Positions 8,755 to 18,081 of a stretch of DNA of 64,000 nucleotides are shown one piece after another. The notes beneath the pieces are model-generated. The model ran no database searches. It saw only the letters and a list, made by a program, of their open reading frames with translations, and had not been told where the DNA came from. The translations under genes and the position numbers were made by a program. Source of the DNA: Nostoc punctiforme NIES-2108 (GTDB lineage: Bacteria > Cyanobacteriota > Cyanobacteriia > Cyanobacteriales > Nostocaceae); the NCBI GenBank assembly GCA_003326195.1, contig LXQE01000075.1, forward strand, positions 137,999 through 201,998, read 5' to 3'. Each line of letters starts with the position of its first letter. The first letter of the stretch is position 1.

Positions 8755-9735
8755 TTACAAAAGAGAAACTGGGGTTAGAGTTTTTCGCCAGCGCTTCACC
8801 GCTGTTTGTAATTCTCCCGACAACCAACTATCAAATTGCGGATAAATCGGTAAACGCGGCATCAATTCCCACCCCGCAGGCTGTAAAATTTCTCTTAATG
8901 CCTGTTCCTGAACATGAGGATAATCGGGATTAACTTCATCTTTTGGCCCAATTCCGCCCAAGTCTCGCGCACCAGCTTCGATACAAGCGAGTAACCATCG
9001 GTCATCTTTAACTAAATTCGGCGGAATTTGAATAGTAATATCTGGCGGTAAAATCTGACGTGCTTTAGCAATTACTTCTGGTAAATGATGAGGATCAAAA
9101 GGTGGTGCATCAAAGGTTTGCTGATATCCTGGACTATGAGGTTGCAAGATAACTTCTTGAATATGGCGATAACGTTGATGCAGTTCAGATATAGCTGTTA
9201 ATGTTTCCCACCAATCATCAACTGTTTCCCCAATTCCCAACAGTAACCCAGTTGTAAAGGGAATCTGCAACTCTCCCGCCCATTGCAATTGCTGTAAACG
9301 AACTTCTGGTAATTTACTCGGTGCGTGCCGATGTACACTATTTAACAATGTTGGCGTTAACTGTTCCAACATCAGCCCCATCGAAACATTCACACGCTTG
9401 AGCTTTTGCATTTCTTCAAAACTCAGTGGCCCCGCATTTGTATGAGGTAAAAATCCCATTGAAAGCGCTAATTCACACAAATCATAAATCCGCTCAAACC
9501 ACGCCTGACGCTTTGGCGAATAGGGATGTACTTCACCGCTAAGTATGAGAATTTCACAGACTTTTTCGCTTTGAAGTGGTTTTAAAATACTGTCTGCATC
9601 TGAAAGACTCATCCAGGGACTTTTACCCGGTTCGCTGCGAAAGTTGCAGTAGCTACACCGATTAAAGCACTCGTAAGTGGGAACGATTGTATAAGCAGGG
9701 CTATAGGTTACAAGACGAGAATTATTAATTGGCAT
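8755..9735 (-). CDS. cofG: 7,8-didemethyl-8-hydroxy-5-deazariboflavin synthase, CofG subunit
   Basis: Radical-SAM enzyme that, with CofH, makes the deazaflavin FO, the chromophore used in cyanobacteria by DNA photolyase. The protein is 326 residues from ATG at 9735. The radical-SAM cluster motif C-x3-C-x2-C is at Cys23, Cys27 and Cys30 (Y-E-C-F-N-R-C-S-Y-C). Family features include the G-L-L-L-G-I-G-E-T strand, I-L-Q-P-H-S-P-G and D-L-G-G-I-G-P-K-D-E-V-N-P. An in-frame ATG at 9795 would add 20 residues with no family character, so 9735 is preferred. cofH is not in the window. Confidence 0.9.
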   Translation of the reverse strand: MPINNSRLVTYSPAYTIVPTYECFNRCSYCNFRSEPGKSPWMSLSDADSILKPLQSEKVCEILILSGEVHPYSPKRQAWFERIYDLCELALSMGFLPHTNAGPLSFEEMQKLKRVNVSMGLMLEQLTPTLLNSVHRHAPSKLPEVRLQQLQWAGELQIPFTTGLLLGIGETVDDWWETLTAISELHQRYRHIQEVILQPHSPGYQQTFDAPPFDPHHLPEVIAKARQILPPDITIQIPPNLVKDDRWLLACIEAGARDLGGIGPKDEVNPDYPHVQEQALREILQPAGWELMPRLPIYPQFDSWLSGELQTAVKRWRKTLTPVSLL

Positions 9736-9848
9736 AAGCAGAATAAATTTGCTCTTAGTAAGCAGCCCCAGATTTATTTTAAGGTCTGGAGACACTGACT
9801 ACAAACCTTTAATTATTCACACCCACTTATTTATTAGAAGAACAAGAA

Positions 9849-10610
9849 CTATTTTGCTTTGTAAATTTCTGGTAACTGCCACCAAGGAATATGAGGATAT
9901 TCGTGGTGTTCTTCGTGGTAGCCGAAATGATAGCACGTAATAAATGACCACCAAATTGGACGGTTAATCGTTTGGGCACAATGAGGCTGAATATAACCTC
10001 CAATAGGTTCACTATGTGGGAGGAAAGTACCAAAATAAAATAATTGCAATGAACTTAAAAGCGAAGGAAAGACCCAAAAGTAACTTAGATTATCACTAGG
10101 TATATGAAGTATGTATTTAGCAAAGTTATAAATCAGGGTTAGGGCAATTATTTGTCCCCAACTCCAGTAACCTTTCATAAAATGTAAATACCAAGCAAAG
10201 AAGTTTTTGTAGTTACCATTATGAAAATCTGGATCTACTTGAGTTGCTGGATTGTGATGGTGTAGCCAATGCTTTTTCAATAATTTTTTATATGGTAAAA
10301 GTCCATAAAAAGATAAAGTTAATGTCCCAATAAGATGATTAATTTTGCTGTTCTGAGGAAACACGACCCCATGCATAGCATCATGAGATGTAATAAATAA
10401 TCCTGTATATAAAAATGTTTGCCAAAGTATGCTGGGAAATAGCATCCAAAATTGTAATTTGGAGATGTCAAGGGAGAGTAATAAACTCAAACTAATTACC
10501 CATACGCTAACAATGACAATAGCAATGAAAAGCCCTTTAAACTGAGATTTACTTTTCACCACTGGGGTCAGCTTTGATTGATGACTGGGTGGTTGTTCTA
10601 ATTGAATCAC
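9849..10610 (-). CDS. crtW: Beta-carotene ketolase CrtW
   Basis: Membrane di-iron ketolase that oxidises beta-carotene at C4/C4' to echinenone and canthaxanthin. The three histidine boxes are intact: H-D-A-M-H, H-W-L-H-H-H and H-E-E-H-H. The sequence closely follows the Nostoc CrtW type from its N-terminus (I-Q-L-E-Q-P-P-S-H-Q). That supports GTG at 10610 (253 residues) over the in-frame ATG at 10670, whose extra 20 residues are not family-like. Several hydrophobic segments place it in thylakoid or cytoplasmic membrane. It is probably a monocistron. Confidence 0.93.
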   Translation of the reverse strand: MIQLEQPPSHQSKLTPVVKSKSQFKGLFIAIVIVSVWVISLSLLLSLDISKLQFWMLFPSILWQTFLYTGLFITSHDAMHGVVFPQNSKINHLIGTLTLSFYGLLPYKKLLKKHWLHHHNPATQVDPDFHNGNYKNFFAWYLHFMKGYWSWGQIIALTLIYNFAKYILHIPSDNLSYFWVFPSLLSSLQLFYFGTFLPHSEPIGGYIQPHCAQTINRPIWWSFITCYHFGYHEEHHEYPHIPWWQLPEIYKAK

Positions 10611-11197
10611 GCTTTTACTCCGCCTCGTATTCCAGTGAAAATTCCTAAAATAAGCCACAACAAAAAGCACTAACCACCAGCCAGAAAACTCTATTAGTGG
10701 TCAGTGTTTTGCATTGGATAGTGCCAACACTTAATACATTTAGAAATATTAAGATACTTTAACTATTATTACACATACAACTGCCATACCAACAACTGTT
10801 TTTGTTATGGCGGTTGGATTATGTAAGTTATAGCACTGATAGCTTTGGTGATTATAAAAACTAGTGTTTTTAATATGGGGCTTTTAAACAGCCGAAGTCT
10901 GGAAAAAAGGCGGTAACATAATTAGCGTCAAGAGTAGGGAATGAAGTGGAGTAATTCGTGCATGAGGCTGTAGCCGTTGAGATCCCAAACTAATGTAGGC
11001 TAAAAACCGATCTTTGCCAAGTGATCGCAGCAAAGTTCAGCCTAAAGATTAAACTTCAACTCTAAGGATGAGATTTTTAAGCTTTTCAGGAGACACTTTG
11101 AAGTTAGCAAAAAAGTATTTATAATGTCAAAAAAATCTAATGTAAATTAGAAAATTTACTGATTTTTATTATCCAAACTGACAAAGATAAAATAATA
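10611..11197. other. Long intergenic region upstream of crtW
   Basis: About 590 bp without a convincing gene. It holds one hairpin at 10779-10815 (AACTGCCATA / TATGGCGGTT, one G-T wobble). The rest is AT-rich. It must contain the crtW promoter; no clear -35/-10 pair was identified. Confidence 0.5.
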
Positions 11198-11236
11198 AGT
11201 ATGGCTCCTACTAAGCTCAAAATCTGGAGCCACTTA
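11198..11236 (-). terminator. Hairpin downstream of the SRPBCC gene
   Basis: TGGCTCC (11202-11208) pairs with GGAGCCA (11226-11232), with partly matching outer bases. On the minus strand it is followed by a T-rich stretch (ACTTATTATTTTAT). It lies about 20 nt past the SRPBCC stop and likely ends the three-gene operon. Confidence 0.5.
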
Positions 11237-11256
11237 CTACAAGAGAATGCTCATAA

Positions 11257-11700
11257 TTACTCGCATTCTCGTTTAGTCACATAGTGGCGGTAGCGAAACA
11301 TTGCTTCTAATTGCGCTTGCACTAGCCAACCACTGACAAATTCAACAGTTCCTCCACCAGGCATAGAGAAGGAAATAGCATCAGTTAATCTGGTTTTGCC
11401 ATTTTCCGATTCAAATTCATGTCGATGTACCCAAGATTCAAAGGGGCCAGATATCTGTTCATCAGTAAATAGGCGATATTGTTCACATTCAGTATGACGC
11501 GCTAACCAAGTTAAGGGTAATGGGCCGAGAAACAAGCGAAATTCGGTGATAGCGCCTACGTTTAGCCCTCCTTCACGACGAACCACTTGGACTGGCTGCC
11601 AAGGTGGATTCAACAGTTGCAAAATATCTGGCCTTTCGTGAAATTTCCAAACTACTTCTGGTGAGGCATTAATTACTGAGGAATGTTTAAAGTGCAGCAT
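11257..11700 (-). CDS. SRPBCC (START-like) ligand-binding protein
   Basis: A 147-residue protein of the SRPBCC/polyketide-cyclase-like superfamily, recognised by its N-terminal F-K-H-S-S-V-I-N-A-S-P-E-V-V-W-K-F-H strand-helix, the W-V-H-R-H-E-F central strands and the C-terminal helix (Q-L-E-A-M-F-R-Y-R). Such proteins bind hydrophobic ligands in a helix-grip fold; the ligand here is unknown. It is the last gene of a tight operon after the radical-SAM and CPXCG genes (19-nt gap). Confidence 0.75.
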   Translation of the reverse strand: MLHFKHSSVINASPEVVWKFHERPDILQLLNPPWQPVQVVRREGGLNVGAITEFRLFLGPLPLTWLARHTECEQYRLFTDEQISGPFESWVHRHEFESENGKTRLTDAISFSMPGGGTVEFVSGWLVQAQLEAMFRYRHYVTKRECE

Positions 11701-11719
11701 GGAAAGAAAAACCTAAAAT

Positions 11720-11908
11720 TTAGCTTTCAGATTCGGTATCAATTTCGATATCTAGGGTATCTTCATCAACCCGCACATACAAAATATTTGGGTTACAACA
11801 AACTTGACAATCTTCAACGTAAGATTGCTGCCCTCCAGCACTCAAATCAATAAAAGTTAAGTTTGGTTCGCCGCAATAGGCGCAGTAATACTCAGCTGTG
11901 TTTTGCAT
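11720..11908 (-). CDS. CPXCG-type cysteine-rich small protein
   Basis: A 62-residue acidic protein with two Cys pairs, Y-C-A-Y-C-G near the N-terminus and C-Q-V-C-C in the middle, a zinc-ribbon pattern of the CPXCG-motif family. ATG at 11908 is chosen; a second ATG immediately upstream (11911) is equally possible. It sits 11 nt from the radical-SAM gene stop and 19 nt from the SRPBCC start, so it is in the same transcript. Function unknown. Confidence 0.75.
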   Translation of the reverse strand: MQNTAEYYCAYCGEPNLTFIDLSAGGQQSYVEDCQVCCNPNILYVRVDEDTLDIEIDTESES

Positions 11909-11919
11909 CAAGTTTTCAG

Positions 11920-13566
11920 CTATGAAGTCAATGGCTGTAATTCTTTTGGGGATGGATTGATATAACTTTTAGCATCAGCCAAATGCTTTAGTAGTGTAGA
12001 CTGTGGCAGAGGCCCTTGCAAGTGGCTCCAGGGTAATACTTGTTCTGTTGACCATTCGGCGTGGACGTAGAAACCTAAGTCGGGGATTTGTCCTTTGAGT
12101 TGCTTGAAAGCACGTTTGTAGCTACCCAAGGAATCGCCAAAGTCACGAGTAAGTTCGAGGAGTTGGGAAAGTCTGCGATCGCCTCTCGATAACAAAGCCT
12201 GTATAATCGACCAATTATAGCTTTCTGGGCGAAACTCTATTCCCTGCGGTTTTAGGTGTTTTTGCAAAAACTGCAACCGCTTTTCTGCTTGCCGATTCAC
12301 GCCAAACCATTGAAACGGTGTGTGTGCTTTGGGTACAAAGGTGCTGCATCCGTATGTTAAGCGCAATCCCGGTGCAGCTTTTTTGATATTACGCATCATC
12401 ACCACGGTTTGCTCTAAATCTTTTGCTTCCTCACCAGGAATTCCTGCCATTCCGTAGAGTTTCAAGCCTTTTAATCCACCAGTTTTGGCATTTATCGCTG
12501 CTTGAATAATTTCATCGTTATGCAGCTTTTTGTTGACGATTTGGCGGATTTTCTCAGAACCACTCTCTACCGCAATGGTAAGCGATCGCGTGTCTCGTTT
12601 CGTCAAAGTTTCTGCTAACTGGACTGTTACGGTATTAGTTCGCACTGAGGCAATACTGAGACGGACATCATCATATTTTGGCTGACTAATATAATCTAGC
12701 AACGCCTCAAATTCTGGATGTTGAGTAACTGAGGCCCCTAATAATCCTAGCCGGTTTGTGACTTCTAAACCTTTTGCGATCGCTGGAATTAATGAATCTT
12801 CCAGACTGGCTGTTCTAAAAGGTAACGTGAGATAACTCGCCAAACAAAAGCGGCACATTTCTGGACAACTTCTCACCACTTCTACCATGTAGATATTTTC
12901 CCATGCCGCTTTTTCGGTGACTACAGTAGAAGCAGATAGGGTATTTCCTCTGTAAGTTTGCTTTTGCACCACTGCGGGAATTTCGGGAGAAATTGGTTTA
13001 ATTGACTTTACTTCACCATCTCTTGTGTGATATTCCACCTCATACAAACTGGGTACATAAATTCCTGGTATTTGTGCAAGTCTTTTTAGTTGAGTTTGTC
13101 TGGAGGCATTTCTGACTTCTTTGTAAGCCTCAATAAAATTCCCTAACAGAGTTTCGCCATCCCCCAGTAAAACGACATCAAAAAAATCTGCAAAAGGTTC
13201 GGGGTTAGCAGTGAGAACTGGGCCACCACCAAAAATTATCGGATGAGAATCATCACGAGAGGTTGCCCGAATAGGAATTTCTAAAGATTCCAGCAAATTT
13301 AAAATATTCACATAATCCAGTTCCCACGAAATCGAAAATCCAACAATTTCCGGCGTTCTAGGGAGTTGTTCGTGAGTATCTGTAAACAGGCGACTCACCT
13401 GCACATCATCACGCATTGCAAAAGTTGCCCACACCACCTGATAGCCAAGGCTAGTGATACCTACGCTGTACTCATTGGGAAAGGCGAAGATTATGGGGAT
13501 AGCGTTGGTGTCTGGGGTAGTAGGTGTAAATAGAAGGCGTTCAGAGTCAAATACAGATGATGTCAC
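11920..13566 (-). CDS. B12-binding-domain radical SAM protein
   Basis: A 548-residue protein. The N-terminal half has a cobalamin-binding-like Rossmann region (G-F-S-I-S-W-E-L-D-Y, I-F-G-G-G-P-V-L, V-V-L-L-G-D-G-E). The radical-SAM core begins at R-S-C-P-E-M-C-R-F-C, a C-x3-C-x2-C cluster, followed by V-E-S-G-S-E and L-Y-G-M-A-G-I-P-G-E. This matches the widespread cyanobacterial B12-type radical SAM family, relatives of which lie beside rRNA/tRNA-modification genes. The reaction is not established. It is first in the operon with the CPXCG and SRPBCC genes. Confidence 0.8.
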   Translation of the reverse strand: MTSSVFDSERLLFTPTTPDTNAIPIIFAFPNEYSVGITSLGYQVVWATFAMRDDVQVSRLFTDTHEQLPRTPEIVGFSISWELDYVNILNLLESLEIPIRATSRDDSHPIIFGGGPVLTANPEPFADFFDVVLLGDGETLLGNFIEAYKEVRNASRQTQLKRLAQIPGIYVPSLYEVEYHTRDGEVKSIKPISPEIPAVVQKQTYRGNTLSASTVVTEKAAWENIYMVEVVRSCPEMCRFCLASYLTLPFRTASLEDSLIPAIAKGLEVTNRLGLLGASVTQHPEFEALLDYISQPKYDDVRLSIASVRTNTVTVQLAETLTKRDTRSLTIAVESGSEKIRQIVNKKLHNDEIIQAAINAKTGGLKGLKLYGMAGIPGEEAKDLEQTVVMMRNIKKAAPGLRLTYGCSTFVPKAHTPFQWFGVNRQAEKRLQFLQKHLKPQGIEFRPESYNWSIIQALLSRGDRRLSQLLELTRDFGDSLGSYKRAFKQLKGQIPDLGFYVHAEWSTEQVLPWSHLQGPLPQSTLLKHLADAKSYINPSPKELQPLTS

Positions 13567-13587
13567 AGGTGTTTGTTAGAGGCAAGT

Positions 13588-13842
13588 TTATCTATATTTA
13601 ATTTTAAGCCATAGAATAATTAAGTTAAAAATCAATGTTATGGCGTTAGCAAGAATAATTGGCAAGGATTGTAAATAAATTCCATAGATTAGCCACAAAA
13701 AAACACCACTTATGAATGTAATTAGCGTCACCAAAGAAACATCTTTTGCTGATTTTGTTTGCCAAGTTTTAAACATCTGTGGCAAAAAAGAGATTGTGGT
13801 TATTGTGGCGGCAGCTAATCCTAAAATTGTTATAAAATCCAT
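13588..13842 (-). CDS. SemiSWEET sugar transporter
   Basis: An 84-residue protein with three transmembrane helices and a PQ-loop motif (F-L-P-Q-M-F-K-T-W-Q-T-K-S-A-K-D-V-S) in the first helix-loop. It matches bacterial SemiSWEETs, which work as dimers to move sugars across the membrane. The length is normal for the family. It lies 21 nt upstream of the radical-SAM gene and may share its transcript, with no evident functional link. Confidence 0.85.
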   Translation of the reverse strand: MDFITILGLAAATITTISFLPQMFKTWQTKSAKDVSLVTLITFISGVFLWLIYGIYLQSLPIILANAITLIFNLIILWLKIKYR

Positions 13843-14181
13843 GCTTAATTATTTATATTAAGTTGCAATACCATAATATATAGCAATTATACCTGAGTTT
13901 TGAAAATTACTTATTTAAATGAACGAATCACCAAAATGTCAATATAATCAAATTTCACAGATAAACAAATATTTAATTTGGGTGAATAGTGGCTGGTAGA
14001 AACTTTAATTCTCTAGTAATTAAAAATGTTAATTTTCTTTTTGCTTCATGACATTTTTTAATGTAGTTAAAATAATCACATCTTAGTAATATACGTAATA
14101 TAATATTAATTACCCATTTGCTTAAGGCTTCTGAAACATAAACGAGAAATTATAGAAGCATTGTTGTCTGGTTTATCTAGC
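13843..14181. other. Intergenic region, very AT-rich
   Basis: Divergent upstream region of the SemiSWEET and HEPN genes. No small gene, RNA or clear promoter could be assigned. AT content is well above the surroundings. Confidence 0.5.
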
Positions 14182-14883
14182 ATGGAAGAGTTTTATGACT
14201 CTCCAGATGTTATTTGTCGGCACTTTTCAAACTGGATAGACAGTGTTAAACAAATACTTGCTAGTGCTGACATGAATGATGAATTAAATAGTTGGAACAA
14301 AGCGCTAAACGGTACAATTTATTCAGATGATGGCTCTTTATGGGTAGCCATGTCAATCGCAAAAGCTACGCTTATAGGAATTCTTAATAAACTAGAAACT
14401 ACTGAAATATTTAATATGCCCTATCTTAATCATGAAGATGTTTTAAGTGCCGATAGAATGTCTAGTTTATATGTAATTCTCCACTGTTACGAAAATTCGG
14501 TTCGTTGTTTTATTGAAAAAATATTCTCAAAGGAACTTGGAGATAATTGGTGGGAACAAGTTGCAAATACAGATATGTTAAAGAAAGTAGAAAGAGTTAA
14601 AAATAAAGAAATAAAAAACAAGTGGGTTTACCCAAGAGGAGGTAGTTCACCTCTTTATTGTATTGATTGGGGTGATTTGGCAAAATTGATTAAAAAGAAG
14701 GAAGAACTATTCCTACCTTACATTGGAGACATTAGTTTTATTGACAATAGATTTGCTCAACTAGAGGATTTGCGAAATATTGTTGCTCATCATGGAATTT
14801 TACCATCTGAAGATGATTTCCAAAGAGTGTTCATTTCTTATAGAGATTGGTGCCGTCAAATAGGACAGTATAAAAATTTGTAA
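14182..14883 (+). CDS. Swt1-like HEPN domain protein
   Basis: A protein of about 233 residues from ATG at 14182 (a TTG at 14161 would add seven residues). The C-terminal part reads W-G-D-L-A-K-L-I, then F-I-D-N-R-F-A-Q-L-E-D-L-R-N-I-V-A-H-H-G, with the R-x4-H pattern of HEPN domains and a layout like the Swt1 HEPN group. HEPN proteins are often RNases or RNA-binding factors in stress or defence systems; whether this one cleaves RNA is unknown. It stands alone in AT-rich DNA, which suggests an acquired accessory gene. Confidence 0.6.
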   Translation: MEEFYDSPDVICRHFSNWIDSVKQILASADMNDELNSWNKALNGTIYSDDGSLWVAMSIAKATLIGILNKLETTEIFNMPYLNHEDVLSADRMSSLYVILHCYENSVRCFIEKIFSKELGDNWWEQVANTDMLKKVERVKNKEIKNKWVYPRGGSSPLYCIDWGDLAKLIKKKEELFLPYIGDISFIDNRFAQLEDLRNIVAHHGILPSEDDFQRVFISYRDWCRQIGQYKNL

Positions 14884-14918
14884 TAGGATGCCTGAAAAAT
14901 CAAGTTTTCAAATGTATT

Positions 14919-15362
14919 TTAAGCTAAGAAGCTTGGATCAAGAATCTGCTCAATTATAAATGGACATTCAGCAGGAAAATTTTCAACAGATTTCTGAGTT
15001 TCTTTAGCTGCATCACGACAAGCGCGTCGATAATATTTTTGTATCCACACTGAATCTTGAAGAAAACGCTGCAAACTGGGAGTATCTTCCAAACAATCTT
15101 GAATTTGATCTCGGCAGTTTGACAGTGTATTATCCCAGCTTTTGGTTCTTCGCTCAGGCTGATACTGGCATTTGAGTAAGTGCATTAACAGCACCTGCAA
15201 ATAGCTACCGAGTTCTTTCTGTTCACTGCGACCCAAAGCCTCTAGTTCCTCTACCAAGTGTTCAACGTCCAACTCAGCCCAATATCCTTTCTTCAAGTAC
15301 TCGGCTTGTTGTTGTGTCCACAACAGAAAGTCTTGGTCGTAGCTCGTTGCCTTACTCATCAA
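14919..15362 (-). CDS. DUF29 family protein
   Basis: A 147-residue DUF29 protein, recognised by Y-D-Q-D-F-L-L-W-T-Q-Q-Q-A at the N-terminus, then L-V-E-E-L-E-A-L-G-R-S-E-Q and the L-L-M-H-L-L-K-C-Q-Y-Q-P block. DUF29 genes occur in many copies in filamentous cyanobacteria; their function is unknown. All-helical and cytoplasmic. Two adjacent ATGs start the frame; the second (15359) is as good. Confidence 0.85.
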   Translation of the reverse strand: MMSKATSYDQDFLLWTQQQAEYLKKGYWAELDVEHLVEELEALGRSEQKELGSYLQVLLMHLLKCQYQPERRTKSWDNTLSNCRDQIQDCLEDTPSLQRFLQDSVWIQKYYRRACRDAAKETQKSVENFPAECPFIIEQILDPSFLA

Positions 15363-15516
15363 CGATCGCCCTTCTCTGCTTAATGCAAGCTGTACTAAAC
15401 ATCTTACACCTTCAGCGATTTTTGTGCGATCGCTACAGCTAGTAACAAAGATATTCCCAACTTATTTAATAAGTAAGGAATGTGAGACTATCTTTTAAAA
15501 GCGATCGCTCTATTAA

Positions 15517-16605
15517 TTACAACACCTTACACTGTCCATGATGCCGTAACAAATGGTCACACAACACCAGTGCTACCATCGCCTCAACCATTGGAACTGC
15601 ACGCGGTAACACACAAGGATCGTGTCGTCCTTTCGCAGCCAATAGGGTTTCTTCACCCTCACGAGTTACTGTTTTTTGCTCTTTTCTAATTGTCGCCGTC
15701 GGCTTAAATGCAACTCGTAAAATGATATTTTCCCCGTTGGAAATTCCCCCCTGAATACCACCAGAACGGTTAGTTACAGTGCGAATTTCACCATTTTCAT
15801 CAATATAATATTCGTCGTTATGCTCAATTCCGGTTAACAGCGTCCCGCCAAAACCGGAACCGATTTCAAAGCCTTTGCTAGCAGGGAGAGACATCACACC
15901 CTTAGCGATATCAGCTTCCAATTTATCAAATACTGGTTCGCCCAAACCTTTCGGCACGTTACGCGCTACACATTCTACGACACCGCCGATAGAATCACCT
16001 TGTCTACCAACTTGTTCAATTAATTCAATCATGCGATCGCTACATTCAGCATCAGGACAGCGAACGATGTTGCTTTCCACTTGTTCTAAGGTGACAGTAT
16101 TTGGATCAACTACACCTTCCAAATCCTTGATGCGCTTGACGTAAGCGATAACTTCAACATTGGCAACTTGACGGAGAATTTTTTTAGCGATCGCACCAGC
16201 TGCTACTCTGCCAATTGTCTCACGCGCTGACGACCTACCCCCGCCTTGCCAATTGCGAATGCCATATTTCGCATCATAAGTTGCATCCGCATGAGAAGGG
16301 CGATACTTCTCAGCCATCTCGTCGTAGTCTTGCGAACGAGCATCTTTGTTCCGTACCAAAATTCCTATAGGCGTTCCTAGTGTTTTGCCTTCAAATACCC
16401 CTGATAAAATCTCGCAGGTATCCGCTTCTTTGCGAGGTGTCGTAATTTTACTTTGTCCCGGACGCCTTCTATCTAATTCCACTTGAATTTCTTCTGCCGA
16501 AATTTCTAGTTGTGGAGGACAACCATCAATCACAACCCCCACACCACCGCCGTGAGATTCACCAAAAGTAGTTATACGAAATAGATGACCAAAAGTGTTG
16601 CCCAT
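15517..16605 (-). CDS. aroC: Chorismate synthase
   Basis: Converts 5-enolpyruvylshikimate 3-phosphate to chorismate, the last step of the shikimate pathway, using reduced FMN. The 362-residue length is normal. The three family signatures are present: G-E-S-H-G near the N-terminus, G-G-R-S-S-A-R-E-T in the middle and [16 protein letters not shown] near the C-terminus. Monocistronic in this window. A chorismate-using lyase is encoded near 36 kb. Confidence 0.97.
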   Translation of the reverse strand: MGNTFGHLFRITTFGESHGGGVGVVIDGCPPQLEISAEEIQVELDRRRPGQSKITTPRKEADTCEILSGVFEGKTLGTPIGILVRNKDARSQDYDEMAEKYRPSHADATYDAKYGIRNWQGGGRSSARETIGRVAAGAIAKKILRQVANVEVIAYVKRIKDLEGVVDPNTVTLEQVESNIVRCPDAECSDRMIELIEQVGRQGDSIGGVVECVARNVPKGLGEPVFDKLEADIAKGVMSLPASKGFEIGSGFGGTLLTGIEHNDEYYIDENGEIRTVTNRSGGIQGGISNGENIILRVAFKPTATIRKEQKTVTREGEETLLAAKGRHDPCVLPRAVPMVEAMVALVLCDHLLRHHGQCKVL

Positions 16606-16719
16606 GATCTTAAAGAAAAAGGATGAGGCTTATGTATTTTACCTAGAGTTTGTGCAAAAGTTAATTTATATGCTTTGGCACTCGGAATGTTTGACGTATA
16701 CCCTATCTTTTACCTATAC

Positions 16720-16763
16720 AAATAAGAAAGCGCCCTCCGTTACCAGAGGGCGCTCTCTTATTT
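16720..16763 (-). terminator. Strong terminator after psbA
   Basis: AAATAAGA-a-AGCGCCCTC and its near-perfect complement form a stem of about 18 bp with a short GTTACC-type loop, starting 16 nt past the psbA stop. T-rich flanks on both sides suggest it can act on both strands. Confidence 0.85.
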
Positions 16764-16778
16764 AGCTAAACTTCAGAA

Positions 16779-17861
16779 TTAACCGTTGATAGCAGGAGCG
16801 GAAAGAGCTACAGGAGCAGAATCGCCAGCAGCCAAATCTAGAGGGAAGTTGTGAGCATTACGCTCGTGCATTACTTCCATACCCAGGTTAGCGCGGTTGA
16901 TTACATCCGCCCAAGTTGCAATCACACGACCTTCAGAGTCAATGATTGATTGGTTGAAGTTGAAACCGTTCAAGTTGAACGCCATTGTGCTTACACCCAA
17001 GGCGGTGAACCAGATGCCGATTACAGGCCATGCTGCGAGGAAGAAGTGCAGTGAACGGCTGTTGTTGAAAGAAGCGTATTGGAAGATTAGACGACCGAAG
17101 TAGCCGTGGGCTGCAACGATGTTGTAGGTTTCTTCTTCTTGACCGAATTTGTAACCGTAGTTAAGGGACTCGGTTTCGGTTGTTTCACGAACCAAGGAAG
17201 ATGTAACCAAAGAACCGTGCATTGCAGAGAACAAACTTCCGCCGAATACACCAGCTACACCTAATTGGTGGAAGGGGTGCATCAAGATGTTGTGTTCTGC
17301 TTGGAACACGATCATGAAGTTGAAGGTTCCAGAAATACCCAAAGGCATACCATCGCTAAATGATCCTTGTCCGATGGGGTATACCAAGAATACTGCACTT
17401 GCTGCTGCAACAGGAGCAGAATAGGCAATAGCAATCCAAGGACGCATTCCTAAGCGGTAGGATAGTTCCCATTCACGACCCATGTAGCAGAATATGCCGA
17501 TGAGGAAGTGGAAAATTACCAATTGGTAAGGACCACCGTTGTACAACCACTCATCTAAGGAAGCTGCTTCCCAAATTGGGTAGAAGTGCAAACCAATAGC
17601 GTTGGAGGAAGGAACAACTGCACCAGAGATGATGTTGTTTCCGTAAATCAATGAACCTGCAACAGGTTCACGGATACCATCGATGTCTACTGGAGGTGCT
17701 GCGATGAAGGCGATTACGAAGCAAGCTGTTGCGGCTAGCAAGGTGGGGATCATTACTACGCCGAACCAACCGATGTAGATCCGGTTGTTGGTGCTGGTGA
17801 TCCATTCGCAGAATCGATCCCATACGTTGGCGCTTTCGCGACGTTGTAAGGTTGTTGTCAT
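16779..17861 (-). CDS. psbA: Photosystem II reaction centre protein D1
   Basis: D1 core subunit of photosystem II, 360 residues from ATG at 17861; the frame is open further upstream but that stretch holds the promoter and leader. Key residues are at standard positions: Tyr161 (YZ), His198 (P680 ligand), Ser264 (QB pocket), His272 (iron), and Asp170, Glu333, His332, His337, Asp342 and Ala344 (Mn cluster). A normal 16-residue C-terminal extension after Ala344 is removed by CtpA. Position 130 is Glu, the high-light/standard form rather than Gln130. Five transmembrane helices; thylakoid. Confidence 0.98.
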   Translation of the reverse strand: MTTTLQRRESANVWDRFCEWITSTNNRIYIGWFGVVMIPTLLAATACFVIAFIAAPPVDIDGIREPVAGSLIYGNNIISGAVVPSSNAIGLHFYPIWEAASLDEWLYNGGPYQLVIFHFLIGIFCYMGREWELSYRLGMRPWIAIAYSAPVAAASAVFLVYPIGQGSFSDGMPLGISGTFNFMIVFQAEHNILMHPFHQLGVAGVFGGSLFSAMHGSLVTSSLVRETTETESLNYGYKFGQEEETYNIVAAHGYFGRLIFQYASFNNSRSLHFFLAAWPVIGIWFTALGVSTMAFNLNGFNFNQSIIDSEGRVIATWADVINRANLGMEVMHERNAHNFPLDLAAGDSAPVALSAPAING

Positions 17862-17894
17862 TGTTTTATAAATGCGATTATTTGCAGATGAATT

Positions 17895-17912
17895 TAGGTA
17901 GGTTTGACTACC
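17895..17912 (-). promoter_or_regulatory. Hairpin in the psbA leader
   Basis: AGGTAG-GTTTGA-CTACCT is a perfect 6-bp inverted repeat that would lie in the psbA mRNA leader, just downstream of the predicted transcription start. It may affect mRNA stability or ribosome access; inferred only. Confidence 0.5.
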
Positions 17913-17920
17913 TGTTACAC

Positions 17921-17949
17921 ATCTTAAGGAATTTATTGCGTTTTGTAAA
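17921..17949 (-). promoter_or_regulatory. psbA promoter (-35 TTTACA, -10 TAAGAT)
   Basis: On the minus strand TTTACA (17949-17944) and TAAGAT (17926-17921) are separated by exactly 17 nt, a typical sigma-70 pair as in other psbA promoters. It predicts a start near 17914 and a leader of about 50 nt. Confidence 0.75.
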
Positions 17950-18081
17950 GTACTTTCAGAAAAAACTTTCTCTTGGGATTTACGCACCCACAGAAAATCC
18001 CCAAACCTTTGAAAAGGCGGGGACTTGGGTGATATCACTTTGGATTTTAGATTTTGGATTGTGAAAAATGCACTTTATTCT

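Noticed and set aside
16897..18064. Upstream extension of psbA and plus-strand frames over psbA
   Set aside because: The extra 59 codons before 17861 contain the -35/-10 promoter and leader; D1 starts at M-T-T-T-L-Q-R-R. The plus frames are antisense shadows.
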